Assembly: GCF_009295825.1 (NCBI RefSeq)
Contig: NZ_WHKF01000002.1
Span: forward strand, 248,001 to 312,000
DNA length: 64,000 nt
Reading direction: 5' to 3'
From: Marinifilum sp. N1E240
Lineage (GTDB): Bacteria > Bacteroidota > Bacteroidia > Bacteroidales > Marinifilaceae
The translations under genes were made by a program, and so were the position numbers. The stretch's first letter is position 1. Each line of letters starts with the position of its first letter. The notes under the pieces are model-generated. The model made no database searches and was not told the origin of the DNA. It saw only the letters and a list, made by a program, of their open reading frames with translations. Shown here in pieces: positions 18,008 to 26,234 of this stretch.

Positions 18008-18754
18008 TTATTCTATTAGTGAGCAAAATTCTAATTCTTTAATTAAATTATCAATTTCATTATCCCAAAAATCAATTTCTTTAAAAGTTTCAATTATTTT
18101 CTTAGAGCAACAGTCGGTTAGGATAACAGTTGACAGAGTGGCAGAATATTCTTCCGTCCTAGTTGCTTCATTTAAAAGATTTATAAACCTTCCTAATAAT
18201 CTTGTTAATTCGGGATGGTTTAATGTTACATCATTCTTTAATTTTTGCAAATTTATGCAGATGTCTTCAAGGATTTCCACAACGTGAGTTCCAATTTCAT
18301 ATCGCTTGTTGACAAAATGTCTTCGGTCATTGAGGGCTGTATAGTCAATAGTTCTTCGACCAATTTCATCTTTATCGTAAAATCTGTAGTTTTGAATATA
18401 TAAATGTTCTTTTGGATCATCAAACAGCGGGTTTATTATTGTTGTTGTTTGAGTATTTAGATCTCCTTTGGTAGTGTTAGACTTCTTACTAGATGGGAGT
18501 AAATTCCCCCAACTAAGAACGTCATCTGGAAAATGATTTTTGGGAAGGAAGTGATCCACTTCCATGTATTTACTCTCTTCATTTAACTTACATTCTGAAT
18601 AGCAGCACTTACCATGAGAAAATCCTAGAACAGCTTCACGAATAAACTTTCTGTTCCACACAGCTGTTCCATTCTTTTTATATTCTTCAGTTAACTCGTC
18701 TTGTAATTTTTTAGTTAGTTTATTAGGAATATTAGTCAGGTCTAACTTAATCAT
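18008..18754 (-). CDS. ptuB: Septu system HNH endonuclease PtuB-like
   Basis: The 248-residue protein has an HNH nuclease core of the type found with Septu and retron-linked ATPases: Cys51-x3-Cys55, the catalytic VDHFLPK (Asp67-His68), and WGNLLPSSKKSNTTKGD (Asn84, Asn93, Lys96). PtuB cuts nucleic acid when unleashed by the ATPase PtuA, giving abortive-type anti-phage defence. It overlaps ptuA by four bases (ATGA), which indicates translational coupling. There is no reverse transcriptase next to it, so it is Septu rather than a retron. Function is inferred from the pair and the motif. Confidence 0.85.
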   Translation of the reverse strand: MIKLDLTNIPNKLTKKLQDELTEEYKKNGTAVWNRKFIREAVLGFSHGKCCYSECKLNEESKYMEVDHFLPKNHFPDDVLSWGNLLPSSKKSNTTKGDLNTQTTTIINPLFDDPKEHLYIQNYRFYDKDEIGRRTIDYTALNDRRHFVNKRYEIGTHVVEILEDICINLQKLKNDVTLNHPELTRLLGRFINLLNEATRTEEYSATLSTVILTDCCSKKIIETFKEIDFWDNEIDNLIKELEFCSLIE

Positions 18755-20073
18755 TTCTTCAATATTTGGGATAGCTGTAATTTAAGGATTTTTCTTTCTG
18801 CACTTTCTGGATGTAGTATTTCATCCAAATTGTCAAATGCCTTTATTGCCTGTTCTCGGTTTTTGGTATCAAGGGCTTTATCAAACAAATAGACAAGTTC
18901 ATTATATACACTAGAGTATGTGCCATTTTCAATATGCATAATATCCTCAAGAATTTCTTCTACAGACCAACCTTTAAATGTACTTCTACTTGACTTGTGG
19001 ATTTTTATTCCTTTTTCAGCTTTTTGAAGAATAAATAAGTTTAATTTATCTATGGATTGTATCACTTGTGGACTATGTGTAGTTACAATAAATTGAGTAC
19101 CTGGAAATATATCAGATAGAAATTTCACTATATTCTTTTGCCAACTTGGATGTAGGTGCAGGTCTATTTCATCTATTAATACTAACGCCGGTTCCGCTAA
19201 AGGATTATTTGAACGAGGATATCTTTCAAACATCTTTTTGCAAAAATCAATAAACCAAGATAATGTTGTTTGATAACCATAACCTAACTCTTCTAAGATA
19301 AACCATCCATCTTTTGTTTTAAACTCGACATGATTTCTTAATGATTTAGAACTTATGAATTTAAAATCGGTTAACTCTGGGAATATACCACTTTTGAAAA
19401 TTTTCTTAAGTTTAATAATGTTTTCAGAGGCTACGGCTTGTCCATTTTTACTAGCGTAATCAAGTTGCAAAAGCCAGTCTTCTATGTTTATCAAACTTTC
19501 ATTTGGCATAAAGAGAGTTTGGGAGTTGTATTCACGATCTCCTTTTAAGCCTAGATTTCCAGCTCTTCGAGTAACTCCGTAACCATATATTTTTAAATTT
19601 TGTAATTTATTAAAATTACCACCTGAATACATGCTGTTAGTAGTATAAGACCATTCTGGTTCATCTATTTGTAAAGGATTTATAAATGGAATGCGGTTTG
19701 GATCAGAACTGTAAAGTTCAAAATTTCCCGAAAAATATGATTTATTTGAAGTTTTTTTCTTGATAAGAATGTCACAACCAACTAAATCTTGGTATTCATT
19801 GTTGATATCATTATGCTTTCCGTTATTCAAGGAATATTGTAGTGGAAGTGCAGTAATGTCATGTTCATCATCTCCTAAGTTAAATAATGTAGGCTCTAAA
19901 GTTGCAAGAGCTTTTAGTATGCTAGTTTTACCTGTATTATTGTTACCTAGAATTACAGTCCACTGAATAGGTTTATTGTTATTGTCCAATAAATTAAAAT
20001 TATTTTCACCATGAAAACATTTATGATCTCTTAGGTAAAAACGACTAATATATGTTACGTATTTTTGTGTCAT
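18751..20073 (-). CDS. ptuA: Septu system ATPase PtuA-like (AAA, OLD/ABC-type)
   Basis: This 440-residue ATPase belongs to the AAA_21/OLD-like class: Walker A at residues 43-51 (GNNNTGKTS), a long insert, then the ABC-like signature region and Walker B/D-loop PALVLIDEIDLHLHPSWQ, followed by the H-loop VTTHSPQVIQ. PtuA forms oligomers that hold PtuB inactive until infection lowers nucleotide levels. It overlaps ptuB by 4 bp and leads the operon. Its length is near the usual PtuA size, slightly short. Both genes are AT-rich against the neighbouring nuclease gene, as expected for transferred defence genes. Confidence 0.85.
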   Translation of the reverse strand: MTQKYVTYISRFYLRDHKCFHGENNFNLLDNNNKPIQWTVILGNNNTGKTSILKALATLEPTLFNLGDDEHDITALPLQYSLNNGKHNDINNEYQDLVGCDILIKKKTSNKSYFSGNFELYSSDPNRIPFINPLQIDEPEWSYTTNSMYSGGNFNKLQNLKIYGYGVTRRAGNLGLKGDREYNSQTLFMPNESLINIEDWLLQLDYASKNGQAVASENIIKLKKIFKSGIFPELTDFKFISSKSLRNHVEFKTKDGWFILEELGYGYQTTLSWFIDFCKKMFERYPRSNNPLAEPALVLIDEIDLHLHPSWQKNIVKFLSDIFPGTQFIVTTHSPQVIQSIDKLNLFILQKAEKGIKIHKSSRSTFKGWSVEEILEDIMHIENGTYSSVYNELVYLFDKALDTKNREQAIKAFDNLDEILHPESAERKILKLQLSQILKK

Positions 20074-20573
20074 AGTTTTATTGATTGTAGAAAATTATCT
20101 ACTGGGATATCATTATTTGCAATATAAACTAAAATTTATGGTTATAAAATTTTAGAATATATTATTCAAAAAGAATTCCCAAGTCTAATAAAAGGAAATA
20201 TATTATTTTAAATGTTTATAAATAGAATGTTCTATTAGATATATCACATTCATAGCATTTTTTAATGTTAGAATGTTCTTCTTTGTGTTATCTTTTGTAG
20301 AATATTCTTGGATTTTTCTCATTCTAGTTAGAAAATATAAAAGTAAAATTTTTACTTAATATTTTCTCATTTAAATCAACAAAACATATATCCTTTATAC
20401 CTTCACGCTTCTTCACAATCCTCATTCTAAATATTAATTTCTCATCCTTCACTACTCAATAAGTCCATCCTACACCTCACAAAACATCCTTACGCGCCAT
20501 TGAGATTCTATTCACAATCACAAGAAGCCAATCTTCACCACCTGCTTGCCCTATTCGTGTCATCAATTCGGCT
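20074..20573. other. AT-rich gap upstream of the Septu operon
   Basis: Very AT-rich sequence containing the promoter region of ptuA; I find no confident -7/-33 pair, no open frame with coding character and no RNA fold that stands out. The last part (from about 20480) shows weak similarity to the 42-bp repeats that follow. Confidence 0.5.
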
Positions 20574-20783
20574 TCTCGAAGATTTGTTTGCCTCATTCTT
20601 GCGTGTGAGTTGATCTCTCGCAAGTTTGTAAGAGACATTCTTGCAAGTGGTTTTGTGTCTCGCAAATCTGTGAGAGGTAATCTTGTGTGTAATTTTATAT
20701 TGTGCAAGTTTGCGAGGGTTGTTCTTACATTTGATTTTGGGTCTTACACATCTGCGAGAGCTAATCTTGTGAGCGAGGAGAGA
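20574..20783. repeat. Minisatellite: five imperfect tandem 42-bp repeats
   Basis: Units start at 20574, 20616, 20658, 20700 and 20742, exactly 42 bp apart. The consensus begins TCTCGCAAGTTTGTGAGAG; a partial sixth copy starts near 20780. Each unit contains a partial dyad (TCTCGCA/TGTGAGA in unit 3). Because 42 is a multiple of three, frames stay open on both strands with 14-residue periodicity (for example SLTNLREINSHARM on the minus strand). No start codon or ribosome site supports translation, so I treat it as non-coding. Confidence 0.85.
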
Positions 20784-21159
20784 GCAAGTTAAGTGTTTGG
20801 TATGCCCTAAGGAATGTATTTTTGGCTTTGCAATGAAAATGGGAATAGCCTGTTGGTACTTGCTGGCAATCTAGTAAGCCTACAGTAGGCAAAAGCAGGT
20901 TTCAAGCTGGATTAGGAATGACTTTTAGTTGATTGATTTACTTATTATGAAGTAGTAGTCATAATTTAATTAAATAGCATCATAAATAAAAAGATCGAAA
21001 GCTTATGTAGTGCTGATATTTGCTAAGTTTCTGATAATGAAAATAAAAAAGATAAATAAATATTAGTCAATAAAACAAAATAATATTTGATTAATTAAAT
21101 GGAATTGAATAAATTAGATGGAAGGAATTACTTAAGTTTAATTTATAAAATCAATCCCT
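20784..21159. other. Gap between the minisatellite and the DUF6261-like gene
   Basis: About 375 bp of AT-rich sequence that should contain the promoter of the gene at 21160. I see no clear terminator, RNA or gene in it. Confidence 0.5.
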
Positions 21160-21894
21160 ATGATTATTTATCCATTATTTTACCGCATGCACGTAGCGGA
21201 ATATTTAACTTATTCCGACAGAATTTTTGCTTTAATTCTGGAATTGGCAACAGAAAGCATCACTTTTGAGCCTTTTAAAAGCAGAATTGAACAATGTTTA
21301 ATTCGATTGAGGAAAACCCAGGAAAAGGTAAACACTCAAATTCTTACCGAAACTGTTGGCTTATGCGACGCTCGTCGTGATCAGGCTGTAATGGCTTTTG
21401 AAACTTTTGCATTGGCTTGTTCCAAACGATTGAATGTGGAAGTGAGCGAAGCAGGTAAGGAGATCTTAAATGAAATTAGCAGTCACGGTCCCAATTTAAT
21501 TCGCAGACCCATGCTTGAGGAGTCTGCTATTATTAAAAGTTTAGTTGAGAAAATTAAAACCAACACCAAGTTGAGTGAGGCTTTAACGAAAATAGATGGT
21601 GGAGTGTGGATGCAGGAGGTAGAAGAAGCGGAAAATGACTTTGGTATTGCCATAGAATCCAGAGGAGAAGCCAAGTTGGATAGGAGCGAGGAATCTGGAA
21701 TTGAGGTTTGCAAGGAGATCAAAAAGGAGTTTGAATCTTTCTTTAAATATTTGGATGTGATGTGCGAACTTGAAGCGGATGCTGTTTACGAGAATCTTGC
21801 CAAAGAAATTAATATCGTAAGCGAAGAAACAAATGTCCTGGTATCGCAAAGAGTTGGACGACTAGCCAGCGTAAAAGAAGAAGAGACGGAATAA
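21160..21894 (+). CDS. DUF6261-like protein of unknown function
   Basis: A soluble, predicted all-helical protein of 244 residues. The opening (FYRMHVAEYLTYSDRI), the central GLCDARRDQAVMAFETFALA and the following ISSHGPNLIRRPMLEESAII resemble the Bacteroidota DUF6261 family, which often occurs near repeats or mobile DNA and has no assigned role. The DARRDQAVMAF motif is the best-recognised part. The start is uncertain: the ATG at 21160 gives a short hydrophobic leader, and the ATG at 21184 is an alternative. No signal peptide is evident. Family assignment is from memory. Confidence 0.7.
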   Translation: MIIYPLFYRMHVAEYLTYSDRIFALILELATESITFEPFKSRIEQCLIRLRKTQEKVNTQILTETVGLCDARRDQAVMAFETFALACSKRLNVEVSEAGKEILNEISSHGPNLIRRPMLEESAIIKSLVEKIKTNTKLSEALTKIDGGVWMQEVEEAENDFGIAIESRGEAKLDRSEESGIEVCKEIKKEFESFFKYLDVMCELEADAVYENLAKEINIVSEETNVLVSQRVGRLASVKEEETE

Positions 21895-21924
21895 ATACCC
21901 TTTACCTACTACATACTTAAAAGT

Positions 21925-21960
21925 AACCCCTATGTACAGAATTGTATGTGGGGGTTTTTT
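21925..21960 (+). terminator. Intrinsic terminator after the DUF6261-like gene
   Basis: An interrupted stem (AACCCC ... TGTACA / TGTA ... GGGGTT) is followed by six or more T. Confidence 0.75.
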
Positions 21961-22055
21961 ATTTTGGGAAGTTCCGTAAATGGAAAAGAATATTTTGCTG
22001 GGAGGAATAAGAATTGTATTTTCAGATTTTCGAAATTAAACCAACAAACGAACCC

Positions 22056-22871
22056 ATGAAATTTATCTATTTACTTGCAGCCGTAGCTGCTCTTAGTTTT
22101 TCATCCTGTAAAACAGGAAACAAAGCCAAAACCGAAATCGCTTTGGGCGATACCATTCAAACTGCTAGTGGTTTGCAGTATTACTACCTGAAAAAGGGCG
22201 AGGGCAGAAAGGTAGAGACCGGATCGAAAATGGGGACTTACTTGAGTCTTAAAGTTGAGGATAATGTGGTTTGGAACACCAATGAGTTACCCGATTCACT
22301 TTTCACTTTTGTTACCGATTACTCACGATTGATTAAGGGTTTTACCGAAATGAGTTTGTTGCTTCGTGAAGGCGACGAAGTGGTTTGTATCCTTCCAGAT
22401 TCCTTGGCATATGGCGCTAAAGGTGCCGGGGATATCATACCTCCACACGCAACTTTGGTTTACGATCAGTTTAAAGTAATTCAGGTAGATGCGCCAAAGG
22501 CGTTTCTTTCGGATTTGTTATTTACTGATTTAAAAGATAAAAGCCTTGAGGATGCAGTGAATACCTTTAATAGAATTGTAAAAGGTAGCGATTCACTAAA
22601 ATATCATACCGATAATGAGCAAATGAATCGAGTGTGGGAACAGTTAACAGCAGATAGTCTGCATCAAAAAGCCTATGTTTATGCGGATCAATTTGGTGAA
22701 TTGACCAATGATAACAGATTAAAATACCGATCGATTTTGTCGATGGAGAGCATGGGCGAATTTTTGAAAGCGAAAGACAAATTGGAACTTCTTTTAGTGG
22801 CAGATCCTGATAATGAAAGAATGCAAGAGAAAATGATTGATTTGTGTAAAAAACATAGCGAGAGCAAATAA
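22056..22871 (+). CDS. FKBP-type peptidyl-prolyl isomerase lipoprotein
   Basis: The ATG at 22056 gives a lipoprotein signal (MKFIYLLAAVAALSFSSCK, lipidation Cys18); an in-frame TTG upstream at 22014 would bury it. The FKBP domain covers about residues 35-145: GLQYYYLKKGEG, LIKGFTEMSLLLREGDEV, ILPDSLAYGAKGAGDIIPPH and LVYDQFKVIQV, with most of the catalytic pocket pattern retained (the GYG/AYG motif is AYGAKG). The C-terminal 120 residues are helical and not recognised. It probably assists folding of envelope proteins. Confidence 0.9.
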   Translation: MKFIYLLAAVAALSFSSCKTGNKAKTEIALGDTIQTASGLQYYYLKKGEGRKVETGSKMGTYLSLKVEDNVVWNTNELPDSLFTFVTDYSRLIKGFTEMSLLLREGDEVVCILPDSLAYGAKGAGDIIPPHATLVYDQFKVIQVDAPKAFLSDLLFTDLKDKSLEDAVNTFNRIVKGSDSLKYHTDNEQMNRVWEQLTADSLHQKAYVYADQFGELTNDNRLKYRSILSMESMGEFLKAKDKLELLLVADPDNERMQEKMIDLCKKHSESK

Positions 22872-22894
22872 TCTACAAAGAAATGTAGTAGTAG

Positions 22895-22920
22895 AACCCA
22901 GCCTAAAGCCTGGGTTTTTT
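22895..22920 (+). terminator. Intrinsic terminator after the FKBP gene
   Basis: The stem AACCCAG/CTGGGTT is followed by seven T. Confidence 0.85.
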
Positions 22921-23000
22921 TATGAATATAATATTTTGTTGAATGATTCGATTATGCTAATTTCAGCCCTTAATTATAGTAAAGATCTAAACTTAAATTT

Positions 23001-23513
23001 ATGAACGTAATCAAACAAAACTTTAAACAGTACTTAAAAGCATTAAATATTGTGCACGCTGCTTTGCTGTTAGGAGCAGTATTATTTGCTGCAATGACCT
23101 TATTTTTGAATCAAACGAATGGAATAGGGCAGAAGGATGCTGAAATGGAGAATATCTTTTTGGTAATGGTGCCACTTTTTTTTCTTGGAAGTTTTGTAGC
23201 TAATTATATTTTGATTCCCAATAGGCTAGAGAAAGATAGAAAAGAAAAAGACTTAAGCTCGAAACTGGATTCGTATAGAGCTACCCAAATTGTGAAGTTT
23301 GCAATTATGGAAGGACCTGCATTTTTTGCTATTGTTACCTTTTTAATAACAGGAAGCTACCTATTAATAGGATTTGCTGGTATGATAATGGTGCTGTTTG
23401 CTACCTATTTCCCTACAAAAGAAAAAGTAATTAACGAGTTGGAATTGAATCGAAAAGAGCAAGACATCCTGAAAGATGAGAATGCAACAGTACTCGAGTT
23501 TACTCAAAAATAA
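23001..23513 (+). CDS. Four-helix membrane protein of unknown function
   Basis: The 170-residue protein has hydrophobic segments at about residues 18-35, 50-68, 99-115 and 120-136 and charged ends. The segment between helices 2 and 3 (LIPNRLEKDRKEKDLSSKLD) is highly basic or charged and probably cytoplasmic. I do not recognise a family with confidence; similar small integral proteins are common in Bacteroidota. A strong terminator follows, so it is a single gene. Confidence 0.75.
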   Translation: MNVIKQNFKQYLKALNIVHAALLLGAVLFAAMTLFLNQTNGIGQKDAEMENIFLVMVPLFFLGSFVANYILIPNRLEKDRKEKDLSSKLDSYRATQIVKFAIMEGPAFFAIVTFLITGSYLLIGFAGMIMVLFATYFPTKEKVINELELNRKEQDILKDENATVLEFTQK

Positions 23514-23530
23514 TTAGAAGAAGTTCAATC

Positions 23531-23560
23531 GCCACAAGTTCCGTGCTTGTGGCTTTTTTT
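23531..23560 (+). terminator. Intrinsic terminator
   Basis: The stem GCCACAAG/CTTGTGGC is followed by seven T. Confidence 0.9.
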
Positions 23561-23600
23561 CGCAATTTACTACTGCAGGTTTTAAATTTGCAGCCTTTAC

Positions 23601-23924
23601 CTAGAGTTCTTCGACTCTCTCTAAATCCATTTTGCCAAATACGGCAGAAGCAACCGCCATAGGACCATTCTCGGAACACAATCTAAATTCACTGGTAAAA
23701 AGGTTACTCTGAAATCGAAGAACGGTACAATCTTCCATATCTTTTTTGCTGTTATACAGTTTCACAAATTTATGAGAATCGCCACGTCCAGCTTTATTGC
23801 CCGATTTAAAATGAATGTTAATGGATTGATTGGAATCTGACCAGGAGAAGGAGCAGATTTCTTGTGTTTCAATATTACGCCAGTTGCCTTTGGTAATAAT
23901 GTTTATCATTTCTGTTGAGTTCAT
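23601..23924 (-). CDS. Small hypothetical protein
   Basis: From the ATG at 23924 the protein has 107 residues; an upstream TTG (23984) would add 20 residues of no evident function. It has no signal peptide or membrane helix. It carries beta-strand-like segments (CSFSWSDSNQSINIHFKSG, DCTVLRFQSNLFTSEFRL) and no family is recognised. It is convergent with the upstream membrane protein and divergent from the LruC gene. Confidence 0.6.
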   Translation of the reverse strand: MNSTEMINIITKGNWRNIETQEICSFSWSDSNQSINIHFKSGNKAGRGDSHKFVKLYNSKKDMEDCTVLRFQSNLFTSEFRLCSENGPMAVASAVFGKMDLERVEEL

Positions 23925-24105
23925 AGAATCTTGGTTTATGGAATTGCGTTCACATAAGTTACGAAAAAGTGAATAGAAGATCAATTCTCAACTACTGCTA
24001 GTTAATTTCTTTCATAATTGAACATTTTGTTTAAACAATTGTTACTTATTTACGTAAGAGATACTTTACACCACAAATCGACTATAAATTAAAAATAAAC
24101 CTACT

Positions 24106-26175
24106 ATGAGTAAGATTTTCAATCCATTGTTATTTTTGTCTTTATTTCTGATTGGCATTTCCTGTTCAAATTCATCTAAAATTGAAGATGATCCCGATCC
24201 AGGAGCAGACGAATCGCAATTTTTAAATTTGGATGTTCCAACTGGTTTTACTTTCGAAACAACAGGTAATGTAGTTTTGGAAATTAATGATTCTGATGAA
24301 GGAGCCTATTACTACATTTATGCTTTCGAGGACGAGAATACTTCGAAAGAGATTACCTATATCGATGATGAAGGCAATAGCATTACCGATAATGCTTATT
24401 TCGCGGATAATCTTAACGCGCATGCTATTGCAACGGTTCGCATCAATTCGGGTAAGGCAAAGTTGAATCTTTCGGTCCCAACAAATGTAAAGTGTTTATT
24501 CTTGCAAAAGCGCTTTAATAATGCATTTGCATGTGCTTATACCGATGATTTATCTGAAAATCGTCCTACTAGTTTGTCATTTAATGGCAATACTTTAAAA
24601 ACAAAAGCAGGCAATACATCTTTCGTTAAGAATTCGGGATTGGCTAGTGATGTTTTGTGGTGTGTAAATGGGAGTGGACAGCTCTTTACGGTTAACCCTG
24701 AAGATTTGACTACGGTTCGTAAGCCAGATTTGGCTGAAGGAACATGGACAGTGGCTATGGATTATCAGAACCACCAATTTTATACAATCGGTCGTGGCAA
24801 ACCGTACAAATTGTATCGTTACGATGTAGATGTGGAAAACGATTATGCCGTATCGGAACCTACAATTATTAATGATAACCTTGGCTTTGGAGGACCTCGT
24901 TTGGAGTACGCGAATGACGAAGGCTTTCTATATTTTTCGAATAAAAATTACATCTATAAATTAAATCCAGCTGATGGAAGTGTGTTGGAAAGTTTTACGA
25001 TTGATGATGGATTGAACAACACTAGTGGCGGTGACATTGCAAAAGGGAGTGATGGAAGCTGGTACATGTCCACCTTTGGTGGCTTGTATGAACTTACCTT
25101 TAATGAAGGATCGGACGAAGTAAATGCAGTTCGAAAGAGTGCTGATAATTTACCTTATACTCCAACTTCCTTATGTATTGATTCGAAAACAACACCTGAT
25201 ATTTGGGTGGCAGATAATTTTACCCCGTCGAGTTTGTATGTTATGGATACCCAAACAGGAGGATACGAAACACGTAATCCGGATAACGAATTAGGCATAA
25301 ACGATCTAACCAAAACACCTATTGTATATGAGAATGTTGGTGATTCGGATAATGATGGTTGTCCTGATGACATTGATGAATATCCTAATGATCCCGAAAT
25401 TTGTTTGAATACTGTAACTCCTACAAAATATGGATGGGGAAGTCTTGCTTTTGAAGACATGTGGCCCTATAAAGGAGATTACGATTTCAATGACTTGGTA
25501 GTAAATTATCGATACACTATGATGTTAAATATTGATAATAAGGCGGTACAGATGGAAGCCAAATTTTGGGTGAAACATGTAACTGGTGCTTCTTTTAATA
25601 ATGGTTTTGGAATTCAGTTTGACGATTTACTGCCATCTCAAATCGAAAGTGTAACAGGTACAGATATTCGTTCCTCTTATGTAACCATTGATCAGGTAAC
25701 TGGTTTAGAGGCCAACCAGGATAAGCCGGTTGTAATTGTTTTTGATCAATCTCAGAATTATAGAAATGAGACTGCAGAGGCAGATCCGAATTACAACGAA
25801 ATAACAGTAATGATTCGCTTTACAAGTCCATTAGAGTTGGATAAAATAGGAAGTAGCCCTTTTAATCCATTCCTAATTGTAAATGGAAATCGTGAACATG
25901 AAATTCATTTGCCAAATCAAGCCATGACTTCATTGGGGCAAAATAATTTTGAGGCAACTCCTACTAACGTCGATCCCGATGGGGATTACAGAACAAGTGA
26001 AGGATTACCATGGGCAATTGCCATTGTGCACGAGTTTAAATACACAAAAGAGAAGGTTGAGATTTTAGAAGGATACAATCATTTTGCTACATGGGCAGAA
26101 AGTGGAGGTTCTTCTTATGCAGACTGGTACAAAGACAATAATGGATATAGAAATAACAGTAAAATAGATAATTAA
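24106..26175 (+). CDS. LruC domain-containing lipoprotein with propeller-like middle
   Basis: A lipoprotein signal (LFLSLFLIGISCSNSS, Cys21) is followed by an acidic linker. Residues about 30-170 form a beta domain, about 180-400 look like a beta-propeller (VLWCVNGSGQLFTV, TYDVDVENDYA-like strands), then an Asp-rich calcium-type segment DSDNDGCPDDIDEYPNDPE. The C-terminal 250 residues contain the LruC hallmark (GSLAFEDMWPYKGDYDFNDL). LruC proteins are surface lipoproteins of Bacteroidota and Leptospira with unknown biochemical role. The DxDxDG-type motif suggests calcium binding. Confidence 0.88.
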   Translation: MSKIFNPLLFLSLFLIGISCSNSSKIEDDPDPGADESQFLNLDVPTGFTFETTGNVVLEINDSDEGAYYYIYAFEDENTSKEITYIDDEGNSITDNAYFADNLNAHAIATVRINSGKAKLNLSVPTNVKCLFLQKRFNNAFACAYTDDLSENRPTSLSFNGNTLKTKAGNTSFVKNSGLASDVLWCVNGSGQLFTVNPEDLTTVRKPDLAEGTWTVAMDYQNHQFYTIGRGKPYKLYRYDVDVENDYAVSEPTIINDNLGFGGPRLEYANDEGFLYFSNKNYIYKLNPADGSVLESFTIDDGLNNTSGGDIAKGSDGSWYMSTFGGLYELTFNEGSDEVNAVRKSADNLPYTPTSLCIDSKTTPDIWVADNFTPSSLYVMDTQTGGYETRNPDNELGINDLTKTPIVYENVGDSDNDGCPDDIDEYPNDPEICLNTVTPTKYGWGSLAFEDMWPYKGDYDFNDLVVNYRYTMMLNIDNKAVQMEAKFWVKHVTGASFNNGFGIQFDDLLPSQIESVTGTDIRSSYVTIDQVTGLEANQDKPVVIVFDQSQNYRNETAEADPNYNEITVMIRFTSPLELDKIGSSPFNPFLIVNGNREHEIHLPNQAMTSLGQNNFEATPTNVDPDGDYRTSEGLPWAIAIVHEFKYTKEKVEILEGYNHFATWAESGGSSYADWYKDNNGYRNNSKIDN

Positions 26176-26196
26176 ATTGTAATACCTGATAAATTT

Positions 26197-26230
26197 AAAA
26201 AGACGTGAACTTCAAAAGTCACGTCTTTTT
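26197..26230. terminator. Bidirectional terminator between convergent genes
   Basis: The stem AAAAAGACGTGA/TCACGTCTTTTT has a 10-nt loop and lies between the LruC gene and the oxidoreductase gene. Confidence 0.9.
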
Positions 26231-26234
26231 TGTA

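Noticed and set aside
18008-20073. Retron-associated effector pair
   Set aside because: No reverse transcriptase gene or msr/msd-like sequence lies nearby, so Septu is the simpler reading.
20574-20783. CRISPR array
   Set aside because: The copies are adjacent and diverged, with no unique spacers between constant repeats and no cas genes.
20477-20792. The repetitive frames in the 42-bp repeats as genes
   Set aside because: No ATG start, no promoter or ribosome site, and the frames are open on both strands only because the period is a multiple of three.
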